Positions 43,935 to 54,235 of a stretch of DNA of 64,000 nucleotides are shown here, one piece after another (position 1 is the first letter of the stretch; every line of letters begins with the position of its first letter). The notes under the pieces are model-generated. The model was not told the DNA's origin. It worked only from the letters and a program-made list of their open reading frames with translations, and ran no database searches. Origin of the DNA: [Mycobacterium] fortunisiensis. GTDB taxonomy: Bacteria; Actinomycetota; Actinomycetes; Mycobacteriales; Mycobacteriaceae. The translations under genes and the position numbers were made by a program. Location: contig NZ_VOMB01000006.1 in the NCBI RefSeq assembly GCF_019050325.1, positions 194,470 to 258,469 of the forward strand. Direction: 5' to 3'.

Positions 43935-44098
43935 CGGCGACGCATCTCTCTTCCACAGGTGGCTGCCAGCCTACCGAGTAATCGGGGTGAAGCACTCGGC
44001 CAACTCCGAGTAGGATCTCTCCATCGCGTCCCGGCGCTGACGGGACGCGAACTTTATGTGTGTAGGCCTTTCTGACAACGACGAGCGGGTGAGCAGCA

Positions 44099-44509
44099 GT
44101 GCCGACCGGCAAGGTTAAGTGGTACGACGCCGAAAAGGGCTTCGGCTTTCTGTCCCAGGAGGAGGGCGAGGACGTCTATGTTCGGTCCTCCGCGTTGCCC
44201 GCGGGCGTCGAGAGCCTCAAAGCCGGTCAACGCGTCGAGTTCGGCGTGGCCGCCGGCCGCCGCGGCCCGCAGGCGTTGAGCCTCAAGCTCATCGATCCGC
44301 CGCCGAGCCTGAGCCGGGCCCGGCGGGAGGCCGAGCGCCCCGAGCACAAGCACACCCCCGACGAACTGCACGGCATGGTTTCGGACATGATCACGCTGCT
44401 CGAGGACATCGTGCAGCCCGAGCTGCGCAAGGGGCGCTACCCCGACCGCAAGGTGGCGCGTCGGGTGTCCGAGGTGGTCAAGGCCGTCGCGCAGGAGCTC
44501 GACGCCTAA
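44099..44509 (+). CDS. cspB: Cold-shock protein CspB with C-terminal extension
   Basis: 136 residues from GTG 44099. The cold-shock domain covers the first 65: [36 protein letters not shown] contains RNP1-like KGFGFL and RNP2-like DVYVRSSAL. The extra 70 residues ([52 protein letters not shown]) form a helical tail found in Rv0871-type proteins. It binds single-stranded nucleic acid; the tail function is unknown. Confidence 0.92.
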   Translation: MPTGKVKWYDAEKGFGFLSQEEGEDVYVRSSALPAGVESLKAGQRVEFGVAAGRRGPQALSLKLIDPPPSLSRARREAERPEHKHTPDELHGMVSDMITLLEDIVQPELRKGRYPDRKVARRVSEVVKAVAQELDA

Positions 44510-44551
44510 GAACTCGTGTGCCGGGGCTGGTCCCCGGCGCAATATGTAGGT

Positions 44552-45574
44552 ATGGCTCAGGGCTCCTACGTCGCCGGCACGTCGACTTCCGGTGAGTTCA
44601 ACCGCGACACCAACTACATCACCACCCGCATCACTCGCGACGGCGGTGACGGCTTTCCGGTGGAGGCGGGCCGGTACCGGCTGATCGTGGCGCGGGCCTG
44701 TCCGTGGGCCAACCGCACGATCATCGTGCGCCGGCTGCTGGGTCTGGAAAGTGCACTGTCCATTGGGTTTTGCGGGCCCACCCACGATGCGCGCAGCTGG
44801 ACGTTCGACCTCGATCCCGGCGGGGTCGATCCGGTGCTGAAGATTCCCCGGCTGCGCGATGCCTACCTCAAACGGTTTCCGGACTATGCCAAGGGCATCA
44901 CGGTGCCCGCGATCGTCGAGGTGGCCACCGGAGAGGTGGTGACCAACGACTTCGCCCAGATCACGCTGGATTTCTCCACGGAATGGACGGAGTTCCACCG
45001 TGACGGCGCCCCGCAGCTGTACCCCGAACCGTTACGCGACGAGATCGACGCCGTGGCCAAGCGCATCTACACCGAGGTCAACAACGGTGTGTACCGCTGC
45101 GGGTTCGCCGGCTCACAGCAGGCCTACGACGCCGCCTATGACCGCTTGTTCACGGCGCTGGATTGGCTGACGGAACGGCTGGCCACGCAGCGGTATCTGG
45201 TGGGCGACACCATCACCGAGGCCGATGTCCGGCTGTTCACCACGTTGGCCCGGTTCGACCCGGTCTATCACGGGCACTTCAAGTGCAACCGGGCCAAGCT
45301 GTCGGAGATGGAGGTGCTGTGGGCGTATGCGCGGGATCTGTTCCAGACTCCGGGATTCGGCGACACGATCGACTTCGTCCAGATCAAGCAGCACTACTAC
45401 ATCGTGCATTCCGACATCAATCCGACCCAGATCGTGCCCAAGGGGCCGGACCTGGCCAACTGGCTGACCCCGCACGGCCGGGAGTCCTTGGGCGGCAGGC
45501 CGTTCGGTGACGGCACCCCGCCGGGGCCGACACCCGAAGGGGAGCGGGTGCCGGCCGGGCATTCAGCGGGCTAG
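44552..45574 (+). CDS. Glutathionyl-hydroquinone reductase-like protein (GST fold, mycothiol type in actinobacteria)
   Basis: 340 residues. The catalytic motif CPWANRTIIVRRLLGLE has the nucleophilic Cys near residue 50, the GST C-terminal helical domain follows, and the late INPTQIVPKGPDLAN is a hallmark of the YqjG/ECM4 group. These enzymes reduce thiol-hydroquinone adducts; mycobacteria lack glutathione, so mycothiol is the likely co-substrate (inference). ATG 44552 is preferred; the frame begins earlier. In M. tuberculosis this place holds PE_PGRS15 and fadE10, absent here. Confidence 0.88.
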   Translation: MAQGSYVAGTSTSGEFNRDTNYITTRITRDGGDGFPVEAGRYRLIVARACPWANRTIIVRRLLGLESALSIGFCGPTHDARSWTFDLDPGGVDPVLKIPRLRDAYLKRFPDYAKGITVPAIVEVATGEVVTNDFAQITLDFSTEWTEFHRDGAPQLYPEPLRDEIDAVAKRIYTEVNNGVYRCGFAGSQQAYDAAYDRLFTALDWLTERLATQRYLVGDTITEADVRLFTTLARFDPVYHGHFKCNRAKLSEMEVLWAYARDLFQTPGFGDTIDFVQIKQHYYIVHSDINPTQIVPKGPDLANWLTPHGRESLGGRPFGDGTPPGPTPEGERVPAGHSAG

Positions 45575-46072
45575 TGCGGGTTTCTCTGGCCAGACCGTGC
45601 TGATCGACCATTCGGCGTGCGGCAGGGCGAACTCCGCGCCGTCCTGGTCCTGGACCAGGGTCAGCAGTTGGACCGCCAATCCGGTGAGCCGGCCCCGGTT
45701 GGGGTCGACCGTCGGGACGGTGACGGCCAGCGTGGTCTTGGGCGCGAAGTAGCGCACCGTCGTGTCGATCGGGTTCTCGTAGACCTGCAGCAGCCGCCAC
45801 GGGGCCCGGGAGATCGCGCTGGGTACCGACAGCTGCACCGGGTTGTCCGCGGTGACCGCCAGCTCGCCGGCCTCTCGCGGCTCAGCGCAGTCGTTGAGGT
45901 TGAGCACCTCGCAGTACTGGAACGGGCCGACGCGCACCGTGTGGCCGTGCGAATAGACGCTGATCTCCGGCAGGTTGTCGCCGTGGCTGGGGTGCAGCCG
46001 CCAAATGCCGACGCCGGTGCCGGCGATGGCCAGCAGCACGACGGCGGCCAGGATCGTCACGGTGCGTCTCAT
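45563..46072 (-). CDS. DUF2771 exported/membrane-anchored protein (Rv0875c-like)
   Basis: 169 residues with an N-terminal membrane segment (TVTILAAVVLLAIAGTGVGIW) and an exported beta-rich domain (HTVRVGPFQYCEVLNLNDC...GELAVTADNPVQLSVPSAISRAPWRLLQVYENP) with two Cys. Function is unknown. Start 46072 overlaps the MFS stop by 4 bp, so the two are one operon; conserved with the MFS gene in mycobacteria. Confidence 0.83.
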   Translation of the reverse strand: MRRTVTILAAVVLLAIAGTGVGIWRLHPSHGDNLPEISVYSHGHTVRVGPFQYCEVLNLNDCAEPREAGELAVTADNPVQLSVPSAISRAPWRLLQVYENPIDTTVRYFAPKTTLAVTVPTVDPNRGRLTGLAVQLLTLVQDQDGAEFALPHAEWSISTVWPEKPALAR

Positions 46073-47715
46073 CGGACCCCCCAGCTGCCGCCTTCTCGCG
46101 CGGCGAGGATCGGGCGGTTGCCGCCGAATCCGGGAATCAGCGATTCGCCGCGGTAGCTCACGATTGTCTGCGCCAGACCGAGTATCAGCACGGCCGTGAT
46201 CGTAGTGAATCCGACGGTGAGGTCGGTATAGACCAGCACGCCGGTGGCGCCGCCGGCCACCCAGGCAAGCTGCAACACCGATTCGGATCGACCGAATGCC
46301 GAAGCCCGCGACGCCTCGGGCAGGTCGTCCTGCAGGGAGGCGTCCAGGGAGGCCTTGGCGATGGCGCTGGCGGCTGAGGTGACGAGGGTGGCCCCGGCGG
46401 CCACGAACAGGTTGCCGGTGAGTGCGGTCACCAGCGCGACGACGGTGACCGCGGCGGCGGCCCGCACCACCAGTTGCGCCGGGTGGCCGAGTTTGAGCCG
46501 GGCCGCGGTGATGTTGCCGCCGAAGTTGCCGACGCCGGCCGCCGCCCCGATCAGGCCGAGGATCAGCAGCTGTTCCCAGCCGCTGGCGTCGTGCGATTTC
46601 GCGACGAAGGCTGGGTAGAGGAACAGGAACCCGACCATCACCTTGATGGTGCAGTTGCCCCACAGCGCGGTGATGGTGTTGCGGCCCATCGGTTGACGCT
46701 CGGCCTTGGGTTTGGCTGGGTGACGACGCATCTCGGCCGGCCCGCCCGAGTGACCGTCCGATTGGCCGTGGTAGCTCAGGGTGGTTGGCACTTCGCCCTC
46801 GGTGACCTCCACCCACTTCGGGATCCGCATCGACAGCACGGCGCCGGCCACGCTGACCGCGACCACCACGTACAGCGCCCCGGGCAGTTGCGCCACGTTG
46901 AACAGGTATTCGGCTCCGGCGGCGATGCCGCCGCCCACGATGGTGCCGCCGAGCAGGCCGAAGGTGGTCAGCCGGGAGTTCACCCGGACCAGGTCGATCG
47001 ACGGTGGCAGCACGCGCGGGGTTACGGCACTGCGCAGCACCGAGAAGGATTTGGACAGCACCATCATGCCGAGCGCGCACGGATAGAGCACCCAGGACGG
47101 ATAGCTTCCGGTGGCGCCGTCGTAGTTGGCGATCAGCACCACGATCAGCACGGTGCGCAGCGCGAAGGAGGCCGCCAGCGCCATCCGGCGGCCGTGCTGC
47201 AGCCGGTCCAGTGCGGGCCCGATCAGCGGGGCGATCACGGCGAACGGGGCGATGGTGATCAGCAGGTACAGCGCCACCTTGCCCTTGGATTCGCCGCTGG
47301 CGGCGGCGAAGAACAACGTGTTGGCCAGCGCCACGGCCATTGCCGCGTCGACGGCGAAATTGGCCACCACGGGCCAGGTCAGCGCGGTCAGCCCGGACTT
47401 GTCGGCACCGTCCGCGGTGGCGGCCCGATGCACGAAACCGTACATCCGCGAGCCCATTTCGCGGCTGCGGGCGGCCGCGGCCCGGGTGACGGTGACCTTC
47501 TCGCCGGCGGCCGATCCGACGCCGGGACCCGGCTCGGGTTCGTCCCAGGTCGAGTACGTGGCGTTGTGGCGCTCGTCGAGCGGTGGCAGCCAGCGGTTGC
47601 CGCTGGGCACCGATTGCCGGCGCGGCCGCCGCGGTGTCTCGTCGCTGGGATAGTTGGCCATTCCGGGATGTTCCGCACCGTGATCGGCCGGCGGCCGCGG
47701 CGGGTAGTAGGTCAC
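46069..47715 (-). CDS. MFS transporter (Rv0876c-like)
   Basis: About 548 residues from GTG 47715 (GGGAGAG 9 nt upstream; ATG 47733 has no ribosome site). A hydrophilic N-terminal tail of about 90 residues (rich in Pro and Arg) precedes twelve predicted membrane segments, e.g. LIGPALDRLQHGRRMALAASF and FGLLGGTIVGGGIAAGAEYLF. The substrate is unknown; it may export a drug or metabolite. It is cotranscribed with DUF2771. Confidence 0.88.
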   Translation of the reverse strand: MTYYPPRPPADHGAEHPGMANYPSDETPRRPRRQSVPSGNRWLPPLDERHNATYSTWDEPEPGPGVGSAAGEKVTVTRAAAARSREMGSRMYGFVHRAATADGADKSGLTALTWPVVANFAVDAAMAVALANTLFFAAASGESKGKVALYLLITIAPFAVIAPLIGPALDRLQHGRRMALAASFALRTVLIVVLIANYDGATGSYPSWVLYPCALGMMVLSKSFSVLRSAVTPRVLPPSIDLVRVNSRLTTFGLLGGTIVGGGIAAGAEYLFNVAQLPGALYVVVAVSVAGAVLSMRIPKWVEVTEGEVPTTLSYHGQSDGHSGGPAEMRRHPAKPKAERQPMGRNTITALWGNCTIKVMVGFLFLYPAFVAKSHDASGWEQLLILGLIGAAAGVGNFGGNITAARLKLGHPAQLVVRAAAAVTVVALVTALTGNLFVAAGATLVTSAASAIAKASLDASLQDDLPEASRASAFGRSESVLQLAWVAGGATGVLVYTDLTVGFTTITAVLILGLAQTIVSYRGESLIPGFGGNRPILAAREGGSWGVR

Positions 47716-47793
47716 GTCTCGATTCTCTCCCATCCGGCGCCGAGATGGCCGACCGGCGACCGGTGTGGCCTGCGGTCGTCCCGGTCAGGCACT

Positions 47794-48585
47794 ATGGAGG
47801 CGATGGAAAGCGTGACCGAACCAGCTGAGCAGAGCCCGGGTACTCCCTCGGCGGCATCGTCGCCGGAGCAGGAGGCGCTGCTGTTGGGTGCCGCCGAGCA
47901 GGCTCGTGCGGCGTTGACGGAGTTCAGCGGCGAGGGTGCCGTGGGTGAATACCTCGGAGTGAGCATCGAGGACGCCGCTTCGGCCACCCACCGTTTCCTG
48001 GCTGACCTGCCTGGTTACCGCGGCTGGCAGTGGGCGGTGGTGGTGGCAGCCTACCCGGGCGCCGATCACGCGACGATCAGCGAGCTGGTGCTGGTCCCGG
48101 GCCCGACGGCGCTGCTGGCGCCGCAGTGGGTGCCGTGGCAGGACCGGGTCCGTCCGGGCGATCTGGGCCCGGGCGACCTGTTGTCGCCGCCGCTGGAGGA
48201 TCCGCGACTGGTGCCGGGGTACGTGGCCACCGGCGATCCGCTGATCGACGACACCGCGCTGGAGTTGGGACTGGGCCGGCGGCAGGTGCTCAGCGAGTGG
48301 GGCCGGGAGCAGGCCGCGCAGCGCTGGCACGACGGTGATTACGGGCCGGGGTCGGCGATGGCCCGGTCGACGCGGCGGGTTTGTCGCGACTGTGGTTTCT
48401 ACCTGCCGCTCGGTGGCGCACTGGGCGTGATGTTCGGTGTGTGCGCCAACGAGATGTCGGCCGACGGCCATGTGGTGGAGTCCGAGTACGGCTGCGGTGC
48501 CCATTCGGACACCCCGCAGCCGCCGGGTACCGGATCGCCGATGTACGAGCCGTACGACGACGGCGTGCTCGATACGGCCGACTGA
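47794..48585 (+). CDS. DUF3027 family protein (Rv0877-like)
   Basis: 263 residues from ATG 47794 (ATG 47803 possible). Acidic and soluble. Family features: WAVVVAAYPGADHATISELVLVPGPTALLAPQWVPWQDRVRPGDLGPGDLLSPP and a C-terminal zinc-like segment with CRDCGFYLPLGGALGVMFGVCANEMS. Function is unknown. It is divergent from the MFS gene. The long in-frame extension on the left is antisense to the MFS gene and is rejected. Confidence 0.85.
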   Translation: MEAMESVTEPAEQSPGTPSAASSPEQEALLLGAAEQARAALTEFSGEGAVGEYLGVSIEDAASATHRFLADLPGYRGWQWAVVVAAYPGADHATISELVLVPGPTALLAPQWVPWQDRVRPGDLGPGDLLSPPLEDPRLVPGYVATGDPLIDDTALELGLGRRQVLSEWGREQAAQRWHDGDYGPGSAMARSTRRVCRDCGFYLPLGGALGVMFGVCANEMSADGHVVESEYGCGAHSDTPQPPGTGSPMYEPYDDGVLDTAD

Positions 48586-48592
48586 GCGCTGC

Positions 48593-49045
48593 TCAGTTCT
48601 CGGCGGCGGCCTTGATCCGGGCCAGTGACGCCTTCATCCCGTCGACGAGTTCGTCTTCGAAGCTGGGCACTCCGCCCATGAAGGCGTTCACCAGCGCATT
48701 GGACACGGCGCTGGTGCCGTTCTCGGCGTGGCGGGACTCGGTCAGCCGGGTGCCGGTCTGGGTCGGCTGCAGTTCGTAGGTCCAGACGCTGTTGTTGGCC
48801 TCGACCAGGAACGCCAGCTTCTCGTTGGCGACGACTTCGGTGAGGCGTGATGTGGTGGGCCAGAACAGGAAACCGCGCCGGTTCAGGTTGACCGTGCGGG
48901 TTCCCGGCCGCAGCGGCCCCAGCGGCTTCATGATCCGGCACTGCGGGCTCCAGTGCGGCATCCGGCGCAGGTCCGAGATCAGCCCCCAGACCTTCTCGAC
49001 CGGCGCGTCGATGTCGATGCTGGCTTGCAGCAGGGGTGCGGCCAT
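48593..49045 (-). CDS. SRPBCC family protein
   Basis: 150 residues: QASIDIDAPVEKVWGLISDLRRMPHWSPQCR is the SRPBCC strand-helix-helix start, and ESRHAENG plus the C-terminal helix complete the fold. Ligand unknown. It lies 7 bp after the convergent DUF3027 gene and 10 bp after the DUF2530 gene (same strand), which may be cotranscribed with it. Confidence 0.82.
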   Translation of the reverse strand: MAAPLLQASIDIDAPVEKVWGLISDLRRMPHWSPQCRIMKPLGPLRPGTRTVNLNRRGFLFWPTTSRLTEVVANEKLAFLVEANNSVWTYELQPTQTGTRLTESRHAENGTSAVSNALVNAFMGGVPSFEDELVDGMKASLARIKAAAEN

Positions 49046-49055
49046 GGGTGCCTCC

Positions 49056-49313
49056 TCAGGTCAATCCGCTTTGTGCACCGCGGGATCCGCGGCGTGCGGC
49101 ACGGCGTTGGATCAGGAAAATCGACGTTCCGAGGACACCGATCGCCAGCCCGGCGAGGGTGAACGGCCGCCACTGGTGCAGCCCGGCCATGGTGAACGAA
49201 AGGATCGTGGCGATCAGCCAGCCGGTGGCGATCACCAGGATCACGGGCCACGGTTCCAGCAGCGCGGCCGGCAGCGCCGGCGGCTGGGGCGGGTCGTTGG
49301 TGTCCTCGGTCAT
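49056..49313 (-). CDS. DUF2530 small membrane protein (Rv0879c-like)
   Basis: 85 residues with two membrane helices (ALLEPWPVILVIATGWLIATILSF; PFTLAGLAIGVLGTSIFLI) separated by a short loop, and a basic tail (QRRAARRG). Function unknown. It is divergent from the MarR gene. Confidence 0.85.
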   Translation of the reverse strand: MTEDTNDPPQPPALPAALLEPWPVILVIATGWLIATILSFTMAGLHQWRPFTLAGLAIGVLGTSIFLIQRRAARRGSRGAQSGLT

Positions 49314-49384
49314 CGGGGATAACGTATCGGATGCGGTGGGGATCCATTGGTCTTGGTTTTAGCCCTTTATCCCTCCCGGCTCAG

Positions 49385-49390
49385 TACTAT
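49385..49390 (+). promoter_or_regulatory. -10 box TACTAT of leaderless MarR mRNA
   Basis: TACTAT ends 7 nt before GTG 49398; no Shine-Dalgarno is seen. Confidence 0.55.
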
Positions 49391-49397
49391 TTCCGAC

Positions 49398-49829
49398 GTG
49401 AAGGATCCGGAGGCACGGCTTGCGAATGATCTGGCTCTGGCAGTTGTCCGTCTCGCCCGCCAATTGCGTACGCGGCGTGCAGAATCCCCGGTTTCGTTGA
49501 CTCAGTTCTCGGCGTTGGCCACGTTGGCCAAAGAAGGTGCGATGACGCCTGGGGCGTTGGCGTTGCGTGAGCGTGTGCGCCCGCCGTCGATGACCCGGGT
49601 GATCGCTTCACTGGCCGAGCAGGGCCTGGTGGCCCGCGCGGCGCATCCGGTCGACGGACGGCAGATCGTGGTGTCGGCCTCGCCGGCCGGGTTGACCCTC
49701 GTCGAGGTCGAGCGCCGGGCCAGCCAGGAGTGGCTCAAGGCACAGTTGTCCCGGTTGGGGCCCGATGACCGGCAGACGCTGATCACCGCGACCGACCTGA
49801 TGTCGGCGATGGTCTCCGAAGGCGCGTGA
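49398..49829 (+). CDS. MarR family regulator (Rv0880-like)
   Basis: 143 residues from GTG 49398, equal in length to Rv0880; the longer frame to 49347 is unsupported. Winged-helix domain: [62 protein letters not shown], with the conserved wing D-x-R in PVDGRQ. It overlaps the SpoU methyltransferase gene by 4 bp. Targets unknown. Confidence 0.92.
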   Translation: MKDPEARLANDLALAVVRLARQLRTRRAESPVSLTQFSALATLAKEGAMTPGALALRERVRPPSMTRVIASLAEQGLVARAAHPVDGRQIVVSASPAGLTLVEVERRASQEWLKAQLSRLGPDDRQTLITATDLMSAMVSEGA

Positions 49830-50659
49830 GACTGCTGGACGTCATCGACATCGACGATCCGGCTGACCCCCGGTTGGACGATTTTCGTGATCTCAACAGC
49901 GTGGATCGTCGTCCTGATCTGCCCAGCGGCAAGGGTCTGGTGATCGCCGAAGGGGTCCTGGTGGTGCAGCGCATGCTGGCCTCGCGGTTCGTCCCGCGGG
50001 CGCTGTTGGGCACCGACCGGCGTCTGGCTGAGCTGGCCGGTGATCTCGCCGGTGTGGACGTGCCGTTCTACCGGGCCAGTGCCGAGGTGATGGCCGCCGC
50101 CGTCGGGTTCCACCTGAACCGCGGGGTGTTGGCCTCGGCGTCGCGGGCCCCGGAGTTGTCGGTGGCGGAGGTGGTTTCGGGCGCGCACACCGTGGCGGTG
50201 CTCGAAGGCGTCAACGACCACGAGAACCTGGGTTCGATCTTTCGCAATGCCGCCGGGCTCGCCGTGGATGCGGTGGTGTTCGGGGCGGGATGCGCCGATC
50301 CGCTGTACCGGCGGGCGGTGCGGGTGTCGATGGGCCACGCCCTGCTGGTGCCGTTCGCCCGGGCCCAGTCCTGGCCCGATGATCTCGATCTGTTGCGGGG
50401 CAACAATTTTCGTTTGCTGGCCATGACGCCGGACCCGGCCGCCGCGACCTTGTCCGAGGCGATGGCGCGGCTCGATGAGCACCGGGTGGCGGTGCTGGTC
50501 GGTGCTGAGGGGCCCGGCCTGACCGAGCGCACGATGCGTGCCAGCGATGTGCGGGTGCGGATCCCGATGTCGCGCGGCACCGATTCGCTCAATGTCGCGA
50601 CCGCGGCCGCGCTGGCGTTCTACGAGCGGGCTCGGGGGCACTCCGGCGCGCTAGATTGA
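49826..50659 (+). CDS. SpoU/TrmH family RNA methyltransferase (Rv0881-like)
   Basis: 277 residues from GTG 49826. SPOUT knot motifs: motif 1 [18 protein letters not shown], motif 2 LVGAEGPGL and motif 3 [21 protein letters not shown]. It 2'-O-methylates a ribose in rRNA or tRNA using SAM; the target base is not determinable. It is co-transcribed with the upstream MarR gene and the downstream membrane gene. Confidence 0.92.
   Translation: MRLLDVIDIDDPADPRLDDFRDLNSVDRRPDLPSGKGLVIAEGVLVVQRMLASRFVPRALLGTDRRLAELAGDLAGVDVPFYRASAEVMAAAVGFHLNRGVLASASRAPELSVAEVVSGAHTVAVLEGVNDHENLGSIFRNAAGLAVDAVVFGAGCADPLYRRAVRVSMGHALLVPFARAQSWPDDLDLLRGNNFRLLAMTPDPAAATLSEAMARLDEHRVAVLVGAEGPGLTERTMRASDVRVRIPMSRGTDSLNVATAAALAFYERARGHSGALD
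50652..50657 (+). promoter_or_regulatory. -10 box TAGATT of leaderless DUF2537 mRNA
   Basis: TAGATT ends 6 nt before GTG 50664 and overlaps the end of the SpoU gene. Confidence 0.45.
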
Positions 50660-50663
50660 CACC

Positions 50664-50939
50664 GTGACCGACGATTCCACGCCGTGGGGGACCGGCCTGA
50701 CCGTAGCCGGATTCGTGGCGGCGGTGCTGGGCGCGGCGATTGTGGTGCTCGGGGTCGGGTTGTTGCGCGTGCATCCGCTGCTGGCGATCGGGCTGAACAT
50801 GGTGGCCGTCGGCGGTTTGGCCCCGACGGTGTGGGGTTGGCGGCATCGCCCGGTCTGGCGCTGGTTCGTGCTGGGGTCGGGTATCGGGGTGGCGGCCGGA
50901 TGGTTGGTGCTGCTGGTGATCGGCCTGACCCAGGGGTAG
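50664..50939 (+). CDS. DUF2537-like small membrane protein (Rv0882-like)
   Basis: 91 residues with three membrane helices (LTVAGFVAAVLGAAIVVLGVGLL; HPLLAIGLNMVAVGGLAPTVWGW; WFVLGSGIGVAAGWLVLLVIGL). Function unknown. It converges on sepH 4 bp away. Confidence 0.83.
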   Translation: MTDDSTPWGTGLTVAGFVAAVLGAAIVVLGVGLLRVHPLLAIGLNMVAVGGLAPTVWGWRHRPVWRWFVLGSGIGVAAGWLVLLVIGLTQG

Positions 50940-50943
50940 TGGG

Positions 50944-51756
50944 TCAGGGCTGGGTGCCCGAGGACCGCACCCCCAGCAGCACGTCCTCCCAGGCCGGGAC
51001 CGCGGGGCGGGCCTTGCGGCTGCGCTTGGGGGCCGGCGGAGCGGGGGCCGGCTCGGCCGGCGGGCTGAATTGCTCGGGCACCGCGGCCTTGGGTGCGTCC
51101 TCGACGTGGGCCGGCTCGTGGTTGTCGAACAGCTGCGGCACCGCGGCGACCGGGCGCAGCGGACGGTTGAAGTCGGGGTTGATCAACTGGCGGGCCGCAT
51201 CGTCGGAGGCGGTGACGGTGCCGCCGTGGGCGCCGGGGGAGAAGCGGAAGTGCGCGACGTTGTCCGAGCGGCCGGCCTTCCAGCCCAGCTGCACGGTCCA
51301 GCGGCTGTCCTCGTTGCGCCAGGCGTCCCAGGCGATGGAGTCCGGGTCGAGGCCGCGGGCCACCAGGGCGGTCGTGACGGTCTCCAGCAGCGTCAGCACC
51401 GCCGGTCCGTCGGCGAGCACCGGGTGCGCGGCGGTGGCCAACTCGGCGGCCCGCGCCCGCTCCAGCAGCACCGGATGCGCGAACCGCTCGACCCGCTCGA
51501 CGGGCACGCCGGCTGCGGTGGCCAACTGCTCGACCGACGCGCCGGCACGAATCTTTGCCTGAATCTCCTTGGGTCGCAGCACGTTCTGCACCTCTACATC
51601 GATCTCGGGCTGATTCGAGGCGACTTTGTCACCGCGCATGGCGGCGCGCAGCCGGTCATCGACACGCACGCTGAACATGTCTTTGGCGGAGTCGTCGGAT
51701 TCGCAGATGATGCGCCTGCCGTCGACGTTCAATCCAACGACCCTGAGTTCTCGCAT
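50944..51756 (-). CDS. sepH: Septation protein SepH
   Basis: 270 residues. The N-terminal DUF3071 domain (MRELRVVGLNVDGRRIICESDDSAKDMFSVRVDDRLRAAMRG) with the helix-turn-helix (RAGASVEQLATAAGVPVERVERFAHPV) is the conserved part that binds FtsZ and stabilises its filaments. A C-terminal Pro/Ala/Lys-rich tail includes PVPAWEDVLLGVRS, a conserved end motif. It acts at the division septum. Rv0883c ortholog. Confidence 0.93.
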   Translation of the reverse strand: MRELRVVGLNVDGRRIICESDDSAKDMFSVRVDDRLRAAMRGDKVASNQPEIDVEVQNVLRPKEIQAKIRAGASVEQLATAAGVPVERVERFAHPVLLERARAAELATAAHPVLADGPAVLTLLETVTTALVARGLDPDSIAWDAWRNEDSRWTVQLGWKAGRSDNVAHFRFSPGAHGGTVTASDDAARQLINPDFNRPLRPVAAVPQLFDNHEPAHVEDAPKAAVPEQFSPPAEPAPAPPAPKRSRKARPAVPAWEDVLLGVRSSGTQP

Positions 51757-51828
51757 ACCGACCTGACCTCCTGCGGCGAACCCTACTGCGTTATCAGCCC
51801 GTTACCGGGCTGACACGCTGGCCGGCGC

Positions 51829-53187
<1,359 letters not shown>

Positions 53188-53209
53188 CTATTAGAGAGAG
53201 GTCTGCAAC

Positions 53210-54226
53210 ATGGCTCGGACCAAGATGGTCAGGCGCTGGCGCAAGAACATGGACGTCAGCGACGATCCCCAGTACGTCGAGATGCTCTCCACACTGTCCG
53301 AGGGGTCGGTGCGGCGCAACTTCAACCCGTACAAGGACATCGAGTGGGACTCGCCGGAGTTCGCCGTCGTCCCCGACGATCCGCGCTGGATCCTGCCGGC
53401 CACCGACCCGATGGGCGGTCACCCGTGGTACCAGGCGCAGCCGGTCGAGCGGCAGATCGAGATCGGCATGTGGCGTCAGGCCAACGTCGCCAAGGTGGGC
53501 CTGCACTTCGAGAACATCTTGATCCGCGGCTTGATGGAGTACTCGTTCTGGGTGCCCAACGGCTCGCCGGAGTACCGCTACTGCCTGCACGAGTCGGTCG
53601 AAGAGTGCAACCACACCCTGATGTTCCAGGAGATGGTCAACCGCATCGGCAAGGACGTGCCGGGCATGCCGCGGCTGCTCAAGTGGCTGCAGCCGCTCAT
53701 CCCGCTGGCCGCGGGCCCGCTGCCGATCCCGTTCTTCTTCGGCGTGCTCGCCGGCGAGGAGCCCATCGACCACACGCAGAAGAATGTGCTGCGCGAGGGC
53801 AAGGCCCTGCACCCGATCATGGAGCGGGTGATGGCGATTCACGTCGCCGAGGAGGCCCGGCACATCTCGTTCGCACACCAGTACCTGCACAAGCGGGTGC
53901 CGAACCTGCGTCGCCGGCAGCGCTGGATCCTGTCGCTGTTCGTCCCGCTGACCATGCGCATCCTGTGCTCGGCGATCATCGTGCCGCCGCGCGCGTTCTG
54001 GAAGGAATTCGACATCCCGCGCTCGGTGCGCAAGGAGCTGTTCTTCCGTTCGCCGGAGTCGCGCAAGATGCTGCGCGACATGTTCGGTGACGTGCGGATG
54101 CTGTGCCATGACACCGGCCTGATGAACCCGGTCGCCAAGCTGATGTGGAAGATCTGCAAGATCGACGGGCCGCCGAGCCGCTACCGCAGCGAGCCGCAGC
54201 GCGAGCACCTCGTCTCGGTTGCCTAA
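53210..54226 (+). CDS. AurF-like diiron oxygenase family protein (Rv0885-like)
   Basis: 338 residues with a GAGAGAGG ribosome site. Diiron ligands are E/H patterns in HESVEECNHTLMFQEM and HVAEEARHISFAHQYL, as in the p-aminobenzoate N-oxygenase AurF family; another EN site is GLHFENILIRGLMEY. It may N-oxygenate or desaturate an unknown substrate; co-transcribed with fprB (9 bp apart), which could supply electrons. This pairing is conserved with Rv0885/fprB. Confidence 0.87.
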   Translation: MARTKMVRRWRKNMDVSDDPQYVEMLSTLSEGSVRRNFNPYKDIEWDSPEFAVVPDDPRWILPATDPMGGHPWYQAQPVERQIEIGMWRQANVAKVGLHFENILIRGLMEYSFWVPNGSPEYRYCLHESVEECNHTLMFQEMVNRIGKDVPGMPRLLKWLQPLIPLAAGPLPIPFFFGVLAGEEPIDHTQKNVLREGKALHPIMERVMAIHVAEEARHISFAHQYLHKRVPNLRRRQRWILSLFVPLTMRILCSAIIVPPRAFWKEFDIPRSVRKELFFRSPESRKMLRDMFGDVRMLCHDTGLMNPVAKLMWKICKIDGPPSRYRSEPQREHLVSVA

Positions 54227-54235
54227 AGAGGTCTC

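Noticed and set aside
46474-47790. Long upstream frame joined to the DUF3027 gene
   Set aside because: It is antisense to the MFS transporter; His/Gln/Gly-rich shadow composition.
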